Positions 21,159-29,810 of a DNA stretch of 64,000 nucleotides are shown one piece after another. Source of the stretch: OCS116 cluster bacterium AG-435-F03 (GTDB lineage Bacteria > Pseudomonadota > Alphaproteobacteria > MED-G09); contig QCOV01000003.1 of the NCBI GenBank assembly GCA_003212795.1, forward strand, positions 1-64,000, given 5' to 3'. A program made the position numbers and the translations under genes. The notes under the pieces are model-generated. The model made no database searches, was not told the DNA's origin, and saw only the letters and a list, made by a program, of their open reading frames with translations. Each line of letters starts with the position of its first letter. Positions within the stretch are counted from its first letter, which is position 1.

Positions 21159-22145
21159 TCAGGATAATAAACCCTTAGAAATAGCAAGTTCCCTTATGTC
21201 TTTTTCTGTACGCGGGCCTAAAACAGAAATAACTTTAGAAGATAAATAGGAGCCTAAATTAGCACACTCATGGTGACGCATATTTTTACTTAAACCATAT
21301 AAAAAGCCTGCAGCATATAAATCCCCTGCTCCTGTTGTATCAACTAATTTATCAGGAGGGTAAGCTACTACCTCATCAGTTTGAGAGTCGGAAATAACTA
21401 TAGAGCCATTGTGACCACGTGTGATAATAGATAATTTTAATTGAGATCTAGAAGCTGAAATTGCATCAGATAAAATCTCTGTTTTAAATAGAGCCTTAAA
21501 CTCATCTTCATTACCAAAAACGATATCTACATTCTTTGTTAGATCTAAAATTTCTTCATGCCATTTAGTTACACAAAATGAATCAGATAAGCTAAGAGCG
21601 GTTTGAATATTATTCTTTTTAGCTAATTCCAAAGCTTTTTTACATGAAGACTTAGCTAAATCTTCATCCCATAAATAACCCTCAAGATAAACTATTGCTG
21701 AATTTGCAATACTTTCTTCATTAACCTCATCAGGAGATAATTGAGAAGCAGCACCTAAATAGGTTCTCATTGATCTTTGGGCATCAGGAGTTACATAAAC
21801 TAGACATCTTCCAGTATCTAATCCTGTCTCGGAGGGGTTTGATGTAAACTTTACACCTGCATCATCCATATCTTTGATATACTCAATTCCTAAAGCGTCA
21901 TTTTTCACCCTTCCAATGAAGGCTGAAGACCCTCCCAAAAATGAAAATCCAACAGCCGAATTTGCAGCGGATCCTCCTGAAGCAACTTTATTATCTGGAA
22001 TTATAGTTTGTAATTTTTCAATTTCTTCTTTTTCAACGGGTCTCCATGATCCTGGCTCAATACCCTGATTATTCATAAACTCAAAACTTACATCTGCTAA
22101 AATATCAACAATTGCATTACCAACAAATAAACAATCATATTTCAT
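21159..22145 (-). CDS. PfkB-family carbohydrate/nucleoside kinase, adenosine kinase-like
   Basis: The roughly 328-residue protein is a ribokinase/PfkB-type kinase. It shows the N-terminal VGNAIVDILADV, the substrate-side GGSAANSAVGFSFLGG and the C-terminal catalytic DTTGAGDLYAAGFLYG, which holds the base Asp and the anion hole. The overall pattern is that of the adenosine kinase-like sugar kinases common in alphaproteobacteria. A longer frame begins at 22166, but ATG 22145 has AAGGA upstream and starts the domain at MKYDCLFVGN, so it is preferred. That start lies 12 nt past the esterase stop. Substrate (adenosine, another nucleoside or sugar) is not settled by sequence alone. Confidence 0.88.
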   Translation of the reverse strand: MKYDCLFVGNAIVDILADVSFEFMNNQGIEPGSWRPVEKEEIEKLQTIIPDNKVASGGSAANSAVGFSFLGGSSAFIGRVKNDALGIEYIKDMDDAGVKFTSNPSETGLDTGRCLVYVTPDAQRSMRTYLGAASQLSPDEVNEESIANSAIVYLEGYLWDEDLAKSSCKKALELAKKNNIQTALSLSDSFCVTKWHEEILDLTKNVDIVFGNEDEFKALFKTEILSDAISASRSQLKLSIITRGHNGSIVISDSQTDEVVAYPPDKLVDTTGAGDLYAAGFLYGLSKNMRHHECANLGSYLSSKVISVLGPRTEKDIRELAISKGLLS

Positions 22146-22156
22146 AAAAATCATCC

Positions 22157-23962
22157 TTACCGGCAAGCATCATTTTTAATTTGCCAGTTATCAACCCAAG
22201 AATATACATCCTCTAAGAAAGAACACTTGTTATTAACTTTAAGAGACCTTTCATCATTTTCAAAAATATTTACAAGTTTATCATGAGGAGCATATCCATT
22301 ACTCATCCTTGGTGCATTTGATTGTTCAGTATCCAATATCATTATCCTATCTTTATTAATTCCGCCCTTAGGCCATTTATCCCACTGAACTGCATTTTCT
22401 AATTGAGCATTTGGATACCCAGCTTTAGCAAAATGTGCCCAATATTGCATAATTAATTTTGATAATTTTATTCTTTCAGACTCATTTTTCTTAGTAAATA
22501 AAAATCTAGTCTGTCTTCCAAAATCAAAATCGCCCATTACAAATGGAATTTCTAGGCCATGTCCAGCGCCTAATAAAAAAGAAAAATCCATACCCAAAAT
22601 ACTTGGTTGTTCATCCCAATCAAATCTATAGGCGTAAACATTTGAATAGCCGCCATTCACTATTGCATCAGCAGGCGTATCTACAGCATTTGATCGCCAA
22701 GCTAAGCTCTGATAATCAGATTTAAGATCATAGAATAAAGGATCCTTAACTATAAAGGTAAGATTTAAAATATTAGTAACTAATTCTTCGTCAAAAAGAT
22801 TAAATGTTTTATTTTCATCTTTATTGACACCAAGAATAATTGGAACATTTGCATGTCTATTTTTATCGCTTAGTGCAGCTAGAATACCATCTTTAGGTAA
22901 GACAAAATCATCTCCAATTATCCTTGCTAATTGTGTTGTGCCTTCCCAAACTTTACTCTTCGACCAATTTTTCATTAGGTCATAAGAATCCAAATTCATT
23001 AATTCTTTAATATTACCCGTCTCATGAAGATGAGTATTAATTATTCCTTCATTCAGCAGAGAATTAACAAATTCTTTTGTTGTCTTGTGTCTGTATCTAT
23101 AATCTTTGCCCAGAGGATGAATGTTTCGATCTATCTCTTCAGCATCTTCTATTGAAGTGAGTGTAATTCCGCCTGATTGAGATATCGCTCGGTGAAATAA
23201 ACCTTTAGCTAAAGGTGAAACATATAAGGCTATCACATTTTGACCGCCTGCACTTTCACCAAAAATAGTGATATTATTTTTATCACCGCCAAAACCTTCT
23301 ATATTATCTCTTAACCATTCAAGCGCTTTAATTTGATCTAGTAGTCCAAAATTTGCTGAAGCATCAATACCATCTGATTTATTTCTTAGCTCTGGATGAG
23401 AAAACCATCCAAATAAACCTAATCTGTAGGAAATTGTTACCACTATTATATTTTGTGATGCCACAAATCTTTCTGGATTATATTCTGAGGTCATGCCACT
23501 GGTGTTACCTCCTCCATGAATCCATACCATCACCGGAAGTTTATTTATTTCTTTAGGGACAGAAGTTACATTATATGAAGGCGCATAAATATTTAGATAC
23601 AAACAATCTTCATCACCAATTATATCTCCGGGTTTAGCTAGACCACCTCCAGTGAGAGATGATTGTATTTGTACGCAAGGGCTACCAAAATTTTTTGCCT
23701 CATAAACTTTATCCCAACTATTTACATTTCTTGGCGCTTTCCATCTTAATTTATCTACAGGAGCTTCTGCATAGGGCACACCAAACCATATGTGAATGCC
23801 TTCTTCACCTTCAATTCCTATAACGGGACCTGAGTTAGTTAATCGTAATGAGTCAGGTGATGTTTTGACAATATCACGAGATGGCCTTATGGAATCAATC
23901 GTTTCACAACTTGTGAGAAAAAAGATCGAGAGAAATATAGTGGTAAAAATATTTTTTTTCAT
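22157..23962 (-). CDS. Secreted type-B carboxylesterase (lipoprotein)
   Basis: This roughly 601-residue alpha/beta-hydrolase belongs to the carboxylesterase type B family. It has a short signal with lipobox LTSC (Cys 19), the oxyanion region VWIHGGGNTSGM, the nucleophile elbow FGESAGGQN, and a late LGAGHGLEIPFVMGDF segment with the catalytic His. It should act at the cell envelope on esters. The frame opens at TTG 23974, but ATG 23962 with GGAAAA upstream gives a standard lipoprotein signal and is chosen. It precedes the PfkB kinase gene by 12 nt and is divergent from the HD-domain gene at 24040. Specific ester substrates cannot be inferred. Confidence 0.92.
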   Translation of the reverse strand: MKKNIFTTIFLSIFFLTSCETIDSIRPSRDIVKTSPDSLRLTNSGPVIGIEGEEGIHIWFGVPYAEAPVDKLRWKAPRNVNSWDKVYEAKNFGSPCVQIQSSLTGGGLAKPGDIIGDEDCLYLNIYAPSYNVTSVPKEINKLPVMVWIHGGGNTSGMTSEYNPERFVASQNIIVVTISYRLGLFGWFSHPELRNKSDGIDASANFGLLDQIKALEWLRDNIEGFGGDKNNITIFGESAGGQNVIALYVSPLAKGLFHRAISQSGGITLTSIEDAEEIDRNIHPLGKDYRYRHKTTKEFVNSLLNEGIINTHLHETGNIKELMNLDSYDLMKNWSKSKVWEGTTQLARIIGDDFVLPKDGILAALSDKNRHANVPIILGVNKDENKTFNLFDEELVTNILNLTFIVKDPLFYDLKSDYQSLAWRSNAVDTPADAIVNGGYSNVYAYRFDWDEQPSILGMDFSFLLGAGHGLEIPFVMGDFDFGRQTRFLFTKKNESERIKLSKLIMQYWAHFAKAGYPNAQLENAVQWDKWPKGGINKDRIMILDTEQSNAPRMSNGYAPHDKLVNIFENDERSLKVNNKCSFLEDVYSWVDNWQIKNDACR

Positions 23963-24039
23963 TTTATTTTCCAATATATTAACAAATAATATAGATTAAA
24001 TATAAATAAAGGTTTTTTTAGCTTAAAAGGGGAAGAGCT

Positions 24040-24630
24040 ATGGATAAAAAAGTGGAAAAACAAAGAGCTTCATACAGAACAATGGCTGAGTCTACCAAGG
24101 AAGATTGGGAAATAATTGGTAACTACGCTACAGGATTTAATGCTGATTTACCAAATAGAATTCTTGATCATTTAAAGATGCTAAGTGGTGATCATGGTGG
24201 ATTTGCCGTTGATAGATTAGAACACAGCTTACAAACTGCAACTCGAGCTTATAAAGATAATAGAGATGAAGAGTATGTAGTATGTGCCTTGCTTCACGAT
24301 ATGGGAGATATTCTTGGTTCATATAATCACGCTGAAATAGGTGCTGCTATTCTAAAACCATTTGTTTCAGAACAAAATCATTGGATGCTTAATCATCACG
24401 GCATTTTTCAAGGATATTATTTTTTTGAACACCTTGGTTTAGATAAAGATATGCGGGAACAATTTCGAGGTCATGAACATTTTGAATACACGGCTCAATT
24501 TTGTCACCTTTATGACCAATGTGCATTTGACAAAGATTATGAATCTATGCCTTTAGAAGCATTTGAACCAATGGTCCAAAAAGTCTTAGCAAAACCAAAA
24601 GCTTCGATATACAAAGGTAGAAACTATTAA
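24040..24630 (+). CDS. HD-domain metalloenzyme, possible PhnZ/MIOX-like oxygenase
   Basis: This 196-residue HD-domain protein has metal-binding candidates H62 and Q65 in EHSLQTA, H86-D87 in LLHDMGD, H97, the NHHGIFQGYYFF segment with H119/H120, and D159 in YDQCAFD. The HxxQ pattern and final Asp recall the mixed-valent di-iron oxygenases PhnZ and MIOX more than ordinary HD phosphohydrolases. GGGGAAG precedes the ATG. It heads a same-strand run with an MFS transporter (16 nt away) and catabolic enzymes, which favours a role in small-molecule breakdown. No aminophosphonate genes (phnY, phnW) accompany it, so a phosphonate role is not supported by context. Confidence 0.75.
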   Translation: MDKKVEKQRASYRTMAESTKEDWEIIGNYATGFNADLPNRILDHLKMLSGDHGGFAVDRLEHSLQTATRAYKDNRDEEYVVCALLHDMGDILGSYNHAEIGAAILKPFVSEQNHWMLNHHGIFQGYYFFEHLGLDKDMREQFRGHEHFEYTAQFCHLYDQCAFDKDYESMPLEAFEPMVQKVLAKPKASIYKGRNY

Positions 24631-24645
24631 AACCTAAAATAATCA

Positions 24646-25950
24646 ATGCAAAGAATAATCTCATCAAGACTTGCTTGGACTGCAGCAATTTTACTAACTG
24701 CAATTAATACTTATTCATTTGCTGATAGGCAGCTTCCATCAATCATGATACCCGAATTGAAAGCTGAGTTACTTTTAACAGATGCTCAGATAGGGTTTCT
24801 TTTTGGTACCGTTTTTGCAATATTTTTTGGAATAGCTACAGTTATTTTTGGAAGATTAGCTGATACTCCCTACAGAAAAAATGTCCTCATTTTTGCTATT
24901 ATTATGTGGAGTGTATTGACAGGTCTTTGTGGAATTGCTCAACAATTTTGGGATTTAATAATATTTAGAATTGGAGTTGGTGTTGGTGAAGCGGCATTAG
25001 GGCCAATTGCATTAGTTGTATTTGCCGCATATTTTACAAAAGAAAAACTACCCTTAGCTCTTGGAATATGGGGAACTGGACCATTTTTAGGTTCTGCTCT
25101 TGCTGGCTGGGGTGGCGCTGCAGTAATCACAAATATGGATATTATAAAACCTTACATAGGTTTTTTATCTAGCTTCTCTGATTGGAGGATTACTTTCTTT
25201 TTATTTGCAATTCCTGGTTTACTATTCGCATTATTTTTGAAATTTTTACCCTTCCCCGAAACTAATATTGAAAAAACGGAATCAGCTTCATTTATGCCCT
25301 TTTTTAAAAAGGCTTGGAAATTTTTTCTTCTGATGTTTATTGGAGTAACAATAACGGGATTAGTTGGTTATTCAGTTTTAGCTTGGGGAATAGAAATGCT
25401 AGTAAGGGTACATGATATACCAAAAACAATAGCCGGACAAAATTTTGGTATTTTTAATATATTTCTTGGTATTGGAGGAAGCGTTGGTGCAGGAATCATA
25501 GCTAGTAATATGATTGTAAAAGGCACCATTAATGCGCATCTTAAAATAGCTGGTATTTTTGTAATATTATTATGGCTTTCACTTTTACTATTCACCCTAT
25601 CAGATAATTCATTTTATTCTCAAATTGGTTTAGCAGGTATGATTTTATTTATGTCATGCGGACCTGGCTTATATGGTGCTGCATTTCAAAGTGCCTCACC
25701 TGTTAACCTCAGAGGAAGGACTGCATCAATCTATTATATAAGTGCAAATGTTATAGGTTTTGCTTTAGGGCCCTTTGCCTTAGGCTTCTTTAATGACTTC
25801 ATATTTAATGCAGAAAATGGATATGACCAAACAGGTATAAGATATTCTTTGCTTTCGATCGGAATAATTTTATATCCAATTGCTGCTTTATGTTTTTATA
25901 AGGCTTCAAAATTATTCTTACCTCTCCAAGTAGAAGCTGAGCAATCATAA
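24646..25950 (+). CDS. MFS transporter, spinster-like
   Basis: This 434-residue permease has about 12 hydrophobic segments. Family-type motifs include NTYSFADRQLPSIMIPELK in the first loop, GRLADTPYRKN (motif A) and FRIGVGVGEAALGP after helix 4. These features match the spinster-like branch of the major facilitator superfamily. It lies 16 nt after the HD enzyme and 60 nt before an enoyl-CoA hydratase on the same strand, so it may import or export a substrate of that pathway. The transported compound is not known. Confidence 0.9.
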   Translation: MQRIISSRLAWTAAILLTAINTYSFADRQLPSIMIPELKAELLLTDAQIGFLFGTVFAIFFGIATVIFGRLADTPYRKNVLIFAIIMWSVLTGLCGIAQQFWDLIIFRIGVGVGEAALGPIALVVFAAYFTKEKLPLALGIWGTGPFLGSALAGWGGAAVITNMDIIKPYIGFLSSFSDWRITFFLFAIPGLLFALFLKFLPFPETNIEKTESASFMPFFKKAWKFFLLMFIGVTITGLVGYSVLAWGIEMLVRVHDIPKTIAGQNFGIFNIFLGIGGSVGAGIIASNMIVKGTINAHLKIAGIFVILLWLSLLLFTLSDNSFYSQIGLAGMILFMSCGPGLYGAAFQSASPVNLRGRTASIYYISANVIGFALGPFALGFFNDFIFNAENGYDQTGIRYSLLSIGIILYPIAALCFYKASKLFLPLQVEAEQS

Positions 25951-26009
25951 AATTAAGATATTGACCTTGTCTAAATGATCTAACAATATAGTTTTTTTAA
26001 GGACAAATT

Positions 26010-26795
26010 ATGAAATACGAAACTCTAAAGTTTGATATAGATCAAGGTTTGGGAATTATTACTTTAAATAGACCTGAAGCAGCAAATGCTATTAATATTC
26101 CTATGGCTAAAGACCTTTTAAATGTTGCGATTGAATGTGAGGGAGGCGCTCCTGTAAGGTCACTTTTGCTCAAAAGTGAAGGTAAATTATTTTGCGCTGG
26201 AGGAGATCTCAAATTTATTTCTGAACTGGATAATATAAGATCTGGTCTTGCAGAAATGTTAGGTTATTTACATGCAGCTCTTGGAAAAATAGATCATCTT
26301 GATACACCCTTGGTAGGCGCAATAAGTGGAACAGCAGCTGGTGCTGGGTTGTCGCTTGTTTCAGCTTGTGATCTAGCAGTTGCTGGAGAAAGTGTTAATT
26401 TTACTATGGCTTATACAGCGGCAGGTCTTACACCAGATGCAAGCTCAACATTTCATTTACCTCGATCAATTGGAAAAAAAAGAGCTATGGAACTAATGCT
26501 TACAAATAGAGTTTTATCTTCAAAGGAAGCTCTAGATTGGGGATTAATTAATTCGGTAGTAACTGATGATAGTGTAAATGATGAAGCTGAAAAATTAGCG
26601 AGAAAATTAGCTAATGGCCCTACAAAAGCATATGCCGGAGTTAAAAATATGCTTAGACAAACATTTTCTAATGGATTGGAAACGCAAATGGAAGAAGAGT
26701 CACAAATATTTGCTCAACAACTTAAAGGAAATGATGGGATAGAAGGTATAAAAGCATTTACCGAAAAAAGAAAACCTGATTTTAAGGGAGAGTAA
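26010..26795 (+). CDS. Enoyl-CoA hydratase/isomerase family protein (crotonase)
   Basis: The 261-residue crotonase has the expected LNRPEAANAIN start, FCAGGDLKF oxyanion loop and the GTAAGAGLSLVSACDLAVA segment. The hydratase glutamates are absent at both usual places (GAGLSLV and TAAGLTPDA instead of GGGxELA and PExxLG), so it may be an isomerase or other crotonase such as PaaG-like rather than a classical hydratase. AAGGA precedes the ATG. The haloalkane dehalogenase gene begins 5 nt after its stop, so the two are probably cotranscribed. The reaction and substrate cannot be decided. Confidence 0.87.
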   Translation: MKYETLKFDIDQGLGIITLNRPEAANAINIPMAKDLLNVAIECEGGAPVRSLLLKSEGKLFCAGGDLKFISELDNIRSGLAEMLGYLHAALGKIDHLDTPLVGAISGTAAGAGLSLVSACDLAVAGESVNFTMAYTAAGLTPDASSTFHLPRSIGKKRAMELMLTNRVLSSKEALDWGLINSVVTDDSVNDEAEKLARKLANGPTKAYAGVKNMLRQTFSNGLETQMEEESQIFAQQLKGNDGIEGIKAFTEKRKPDFKGE

Positions 26796-26800
26796 ATATC

Positions 26801-27679
26801 ATGACAGATATTTCTGAAAAAGAATTAGAGAAAAAATTTGTAGAAGTCCTTGGTAAAAAAATGGCTTATCATGAAAGAGGTGAAGGTAATCCAATAGTTT
26901 TTCAACATGGCAACCCGACTTCTTCATATCTTTGGAGAAACATAATTCCACATCTTGAGAATCAAGGAAGATGTATAGCTATTGATCTTATTGGAATGGG
27001 TGATAGTGAAAAATTAGAAGACCAAGGTGAAAATACATATTCTTATCATGTACAAAAAAAATATTTCGATGCCTGCTTAAAAGAACTAAATATAGATAAT
27101 AATGTTATTTTTGTAATACATGATTGGGGATCATCACTCGGCTTCAATTGGTCATTTGAGAATCAAAATAGTGTTAAAGGAATTTGCTATATGGAGGCTA
27201 TAGTTCAAAATCTTATCTGGGATTCCTGGCCTGATGATGCGACATCAATTTTTCAAGGATTTAGATCAGAAGCTGGAGAAGATCTAATTCTTAAAAAAAA
27301 TCTCTTTATAGAAGGTGTTTTACCAAGTGCAATTATTAGAGACTTAAGTGATAAAGAAATGACAGTCTATAGAAAACCCTTCCTAAATGAATTAGAAAGA
27401 AGACCCACACTTGATTGGCCAAGACAAATACCTATAAACGGTGAGCCTGAGGAGGTTTGCGCAATTGTTGAAAAATATTCTGGATGGATGTCAGAAAATG
27501 AAATACCAAAATTATTTATAAATGCTGAACCTGGGTCAATTCTTGTTGGAAAACAAAGAAATTTTTGTAGGGCATGGAAAAACCAAAAGGAAGTTACAGT
27601 TAAAGGAACTCACTTTATTCAAGAAGATTCTCCACATGAAATTGGTCAAGCAATCGCAGAATGGGTCAAAGTAATTTAA
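26801..27679 (+). CDS. Haloalkane dehalogenase, LinB-like (subfamily HLD-II)
   Basis: This 292-residue alpha/beta-hydrolase reads as a close relative of LinB, which hydrolyses carbon-halogen bonds to alcohols. The whole catalytic set is present and at LinB-like positions: nucleophile D108 and halide-binding W109 in HDWGS, N38 in HGNPTSSYLWRN, acid E132 in YMEAI, and base H271 in GTHFIQEDSP. LIGMGDS, RPTLDWPRQIP and KLFINAEPG are further family segments. No other dehalogenation or hexachlorocyclohexane genes are present, so a role on natural marine halocarbons is more likely than pollutant degradation. It sits 5 nt after a crotonase and 20 nt before another hydrolase on the same strand. GGGAG lies upstream of ATG. 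Confidence 0.94.
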   Translation: MTDISEKELEKKFVEVLGKKMAYHERGEGNPIVFQHGNPTSSYLWRNIIPHLENQGRCIAIDLIGMGDSEKLEDQGENTYSYHVQKKYFDACLKELNIDNNVIFVIHDWGSSLGFNWSFENQNSVKGICYMEAIVQNLIWDSWPDDATSIFQGFRSEAGEDLILKKNLFIEGVLPSAIIRDLSDKEMTVYRKPFLNELERRPTLDWPRQIPINGEPEEVCAIVEKYSGWMSENEIPKLFINAEPGSILVGKQRNFCRAWKNQKEVTVKGTHFIQEDSPHEIGQAIAEWVKVI

Positions 27680-27699
27680 TTTTTAAGTGAAAAAGTAAA

Positions 27700-28617
27700 A
27701 TGTTCGAAAGAAAAAAACTCGATTGGGGGGAAGGCGAAACCTCATTCATTGAAATCTTTGATAATACAGATAAGCCAGGTTTTCAATTCGCTCATGCTAC
27801 AGGTTTTAATGCTTTAACATATAAAGAATTATTAGAGCCTTTATCTGATAATTTCAATGTGAGAGCTGTTGATGCTAGAGGTCATGGCTTTACTAAGTTA
27901 AAGGCAAACCCACAAGATATGTATGACTGGAAAATTTATTGCGATGACTTAATAAAGTCAGTTGAACTATTTGTTGAAAAAACTCAAAAACCCATAATTT
28001 TAAGTGGTCACTCAATGGGTGCGGCTTCAGCAATTCAAGTCGCAGCTATTCGTCCTGACCTAGTAAGTGGATTAGTCCTAGTTGACCCAGTTTTAATGAC
28101 TAATAAAATTAAAGTAATTTTTAAAATAGGCAGAAAGTACCCTCTTTTCAAAAACTTTCCTATCATTAAACAAGGTATGATGATGTCAGAAGCAACAAAA
28201 AAACGAAGAAGACATTGGAAAAATAAAGAGGAGATTTTTAACTCTTATAAAAATAAACTCATCTTTAAAACTTGGACTGAAACTACGATAAGAAATTATA
28301 TTGAAGGCGGAACAGAGCTTATTGGCGATGAAACTCGTTTAACTTGTGATCCCTTATGGGAAGCTGCAACATTTTCATCATGGAAGCATGATGCTATGGG
28401 TTTAATAGATAAACTCAATTGTCCAATAACTCTTCTGCAAGCCGAATTTAATAGTACCGCAAGAGGTAATGGTCCAATAAAATTGATGCAGCAGGATAAA
28501 CTTGGAGTTCATAAAATAGTAAAAGGTTCAACACATTTTTTACCAATGGAGTTTCCTAATATCATAAAAGAAGAAATAAATAGCCTCCAGAAACGAATAA
28601 ATACCGAAAAAAAATAA
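27700..28617 (+). CDS. Alpha/beta-fold hydrolase
   Basis: The 305-residue protein has the alpha/beta hydrolase nucleophile elbow LSGHSMGAAS (Ser105), the VDARGHGFTK segment, a VLVDPVLM strand and a late KGSTHFLPMEFP with the probable catalytic His. No signal peptide is visible, so it is likely cytoplasmic. It follows the dehalogenase by 20 nt in the same run, but is not itself a dehalogenase because the nucleophile is Ser and the HDWG motif is lacking. Substrate unknown; esterase, lactonase or C-C hydrolase activities are all possible. Confidence 0.85.
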   Translation: MFERKKLDWGEGETSFIEIFDNTDKPGFQFAHATGFNALTYKELLEPLSDNFNVRAVDARGHGFTKLKANPQDMYDWKIYCDDLIKSVELFVEKTQKPIILSGHSMGAASAIQVAAIRPDLVSGLVLVDPVLMTNKIKVIFKIGRKYPLFKNFPIIKQGMMMSEATKKRRRHWKNKEEIFNSYKNKLIFKTWTETTIRNYIEGGTELIGDETRLTCDPLWEAATFSSWKHDAMGLIDKLNCPITLLQAEFNSTARGNGPIKLMQQDKLGVHKIVKGSTHFLPMEFPNIIKEEINSLQKRINTEKK

Positions 28618-28669
28618 ACAATTTTCCTTCTACCCATTCATAGGTTATTATCTAAGTTGGAGGGTATAA

Positions 28670-28843
28670 ATGGAGAATGATGAAATTACGCCTGCACAGG
28701 AGCCTATATTTGAAATAGAAGAGACTCCTTTTGTTCCAATTAGAAACAAAGAAATAGACTATATTGGTGCTTTAGAAGGTTTTGTGCTGGTTATTTTAAT
28801 ATGCATGATTTTACTTGGTATTGTTAAAAGGATGAATAATTAA
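28670..28843 (+). CDS. Small single-pass membrane protein, 57 residues
   Basis: A 57-codon frame follows a strong GGAGGG site. The N-terminal part is acidic (MENDEITPAQEPIFEIEE), and residues about 33-52 form one hydrophobic helix (GALEGFVLVILICMILLGIV) followed by KRMNN. This matches a cytoplasmic-in or single-span small membrane protein. It lies 52 nt after the hydrolase gene on the same strand and converges with the MaoC gene. I do not recognise a family. The ribosome site and clean domain structure support it as a real gene. Confidence 0.66.
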   Translation: MENDEITPAQEPIFEIEETPFVPIRNKEIDYIGALEGFVLVILICMILLGIVKRMNN

Positions 28844-28865
28844 AAAATAGAACTCTAGTCTTATT

Positions 28866-29720
28866 TTATTTTTTAAGAACGCATTTACCATTATTTAATA
28901 CCATTACATTTCTGTCCCTAACCCAACACCTAAATGAAATAACATTATCATCTTTCCAAATTTCTGTGCTGATTTTTTCTCCAGGATAAACAGGAGAGGA
29001 AAATCTAACATTAAACTCTTCAATCAATGTACTATCATAATTACATACATTAGAAATTATCGTTCTACATGCAGTACCATATGTACAAAGACCATGTAAT
29101 ATTGGAGCATCAAATCCTGCAGCTTTTGCAATTTCTGGATCTGAATGCAAAGGATTTCTATCACCTGACAATCTATAAATTAAGGCTTGGTTTGGTTCAG
29201 TATCTGCAAAGAATTCATCATCTGATTTCCTATCAGGAATTTGGTGTGGCTCAGGAGCGCCATCACTCGGCCCACCAAACCCACCATCACCTCTAGCAAA
29301 AGTTGTTGAGCTCAATGTGCATAATAACTTTTCATTCTCTTTTAGCTTAATATCAGTTTCAGTAATAATTAAAGCTCCTTTTTCTTTCCCTTTATCAAAA
29401 ACACCTTTTACAGATGAGTCTACAAGGATATCAGCAGCATACGGCAATGGTTCATACATTTTTAATCTTTGCTCTCCATGCAAAACAAGTAAATAATTTA
29501 TTCCACTTTCGCGCATATTGCCCGCTCCCCAAGAAATTACTGTGGCCATTGAGGGAGCAGTCTTAAGATCCCTTTCATAAACAAATTTTAATTCTTCATT
29601 GTTTAATGGATCTTTACCAAAACCTACGCCCAAACCATAGAGCATAGTTTCCCTATCAGAATAAGAAAACTTCTGATTCTTAGTCTCAAGAGACATTATT
29701 TTATCATAATCAATAGCCAT
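28866..29720 (-). CDS. MaoC-like (R)-specific enoyl-CoA hydratase (hydratase 2 type)
   Basis: This 284-residue protein has two hot-dog halves as in the hydratase-2 domain of eukaryotic multifunctional enzyme 2. The C-terminal half carries the signature YRLSGDRNPLHSDPEIA and GFDAPILHGLCTYG, with the catalytic Asp and His. The N-terminal half has the substrate-cradle type sequence. It hydrates trans-2-enoyl-CoA to (R)-3-hydroxyacyl-CoA, often for branched or sterol side chains. AGAGGGA lies ahead of the ATG. It is divergent from the dienoyl-CoA isomerase gene 90 nt away, so both may share a regulatory region. Confidence 0.93.
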   Translation of the reverse strand: MAIDYDKIMSLETKNQKFSYSDRETMLYGLGVGFGKDPLNNEELKFVYERDLKTAPSMATVISWGAGNMRESGINYLLVLHGEQRLKMYEPLPYAADILVDSSVKGVFDKGKEKGALIITETDIKLKENEKLLCTLSSTTFARGDGGFGGPSDGAPEPHQIPDRKSDDEFFADTEPNQALIYRLSGDRNPLHSDPEIAKAAGFDAPILHGLCTYGTACRTIISNVCNYDSTLIEEFNVRFSSPVYPGEKISTEIWKDDNVISFRCWVRDRNVMVLNNGKCVLKK

Positions 29721-29810
29721 TTATATTCCCTCTATTTATTAATAATATTTGTAATGTATTAATTTTTATTAATATATTAATATGACAAAAATTTTTATAT
29801 GGAGTCAATT

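Noticed and set aside
24040-24630. Phosphonate degradation gene phnZ
   Set aside because: Only the HxxQ and HD pattern agrees; no phosphonate transport or dioxygenase gene is present, so I keep a general HD call.
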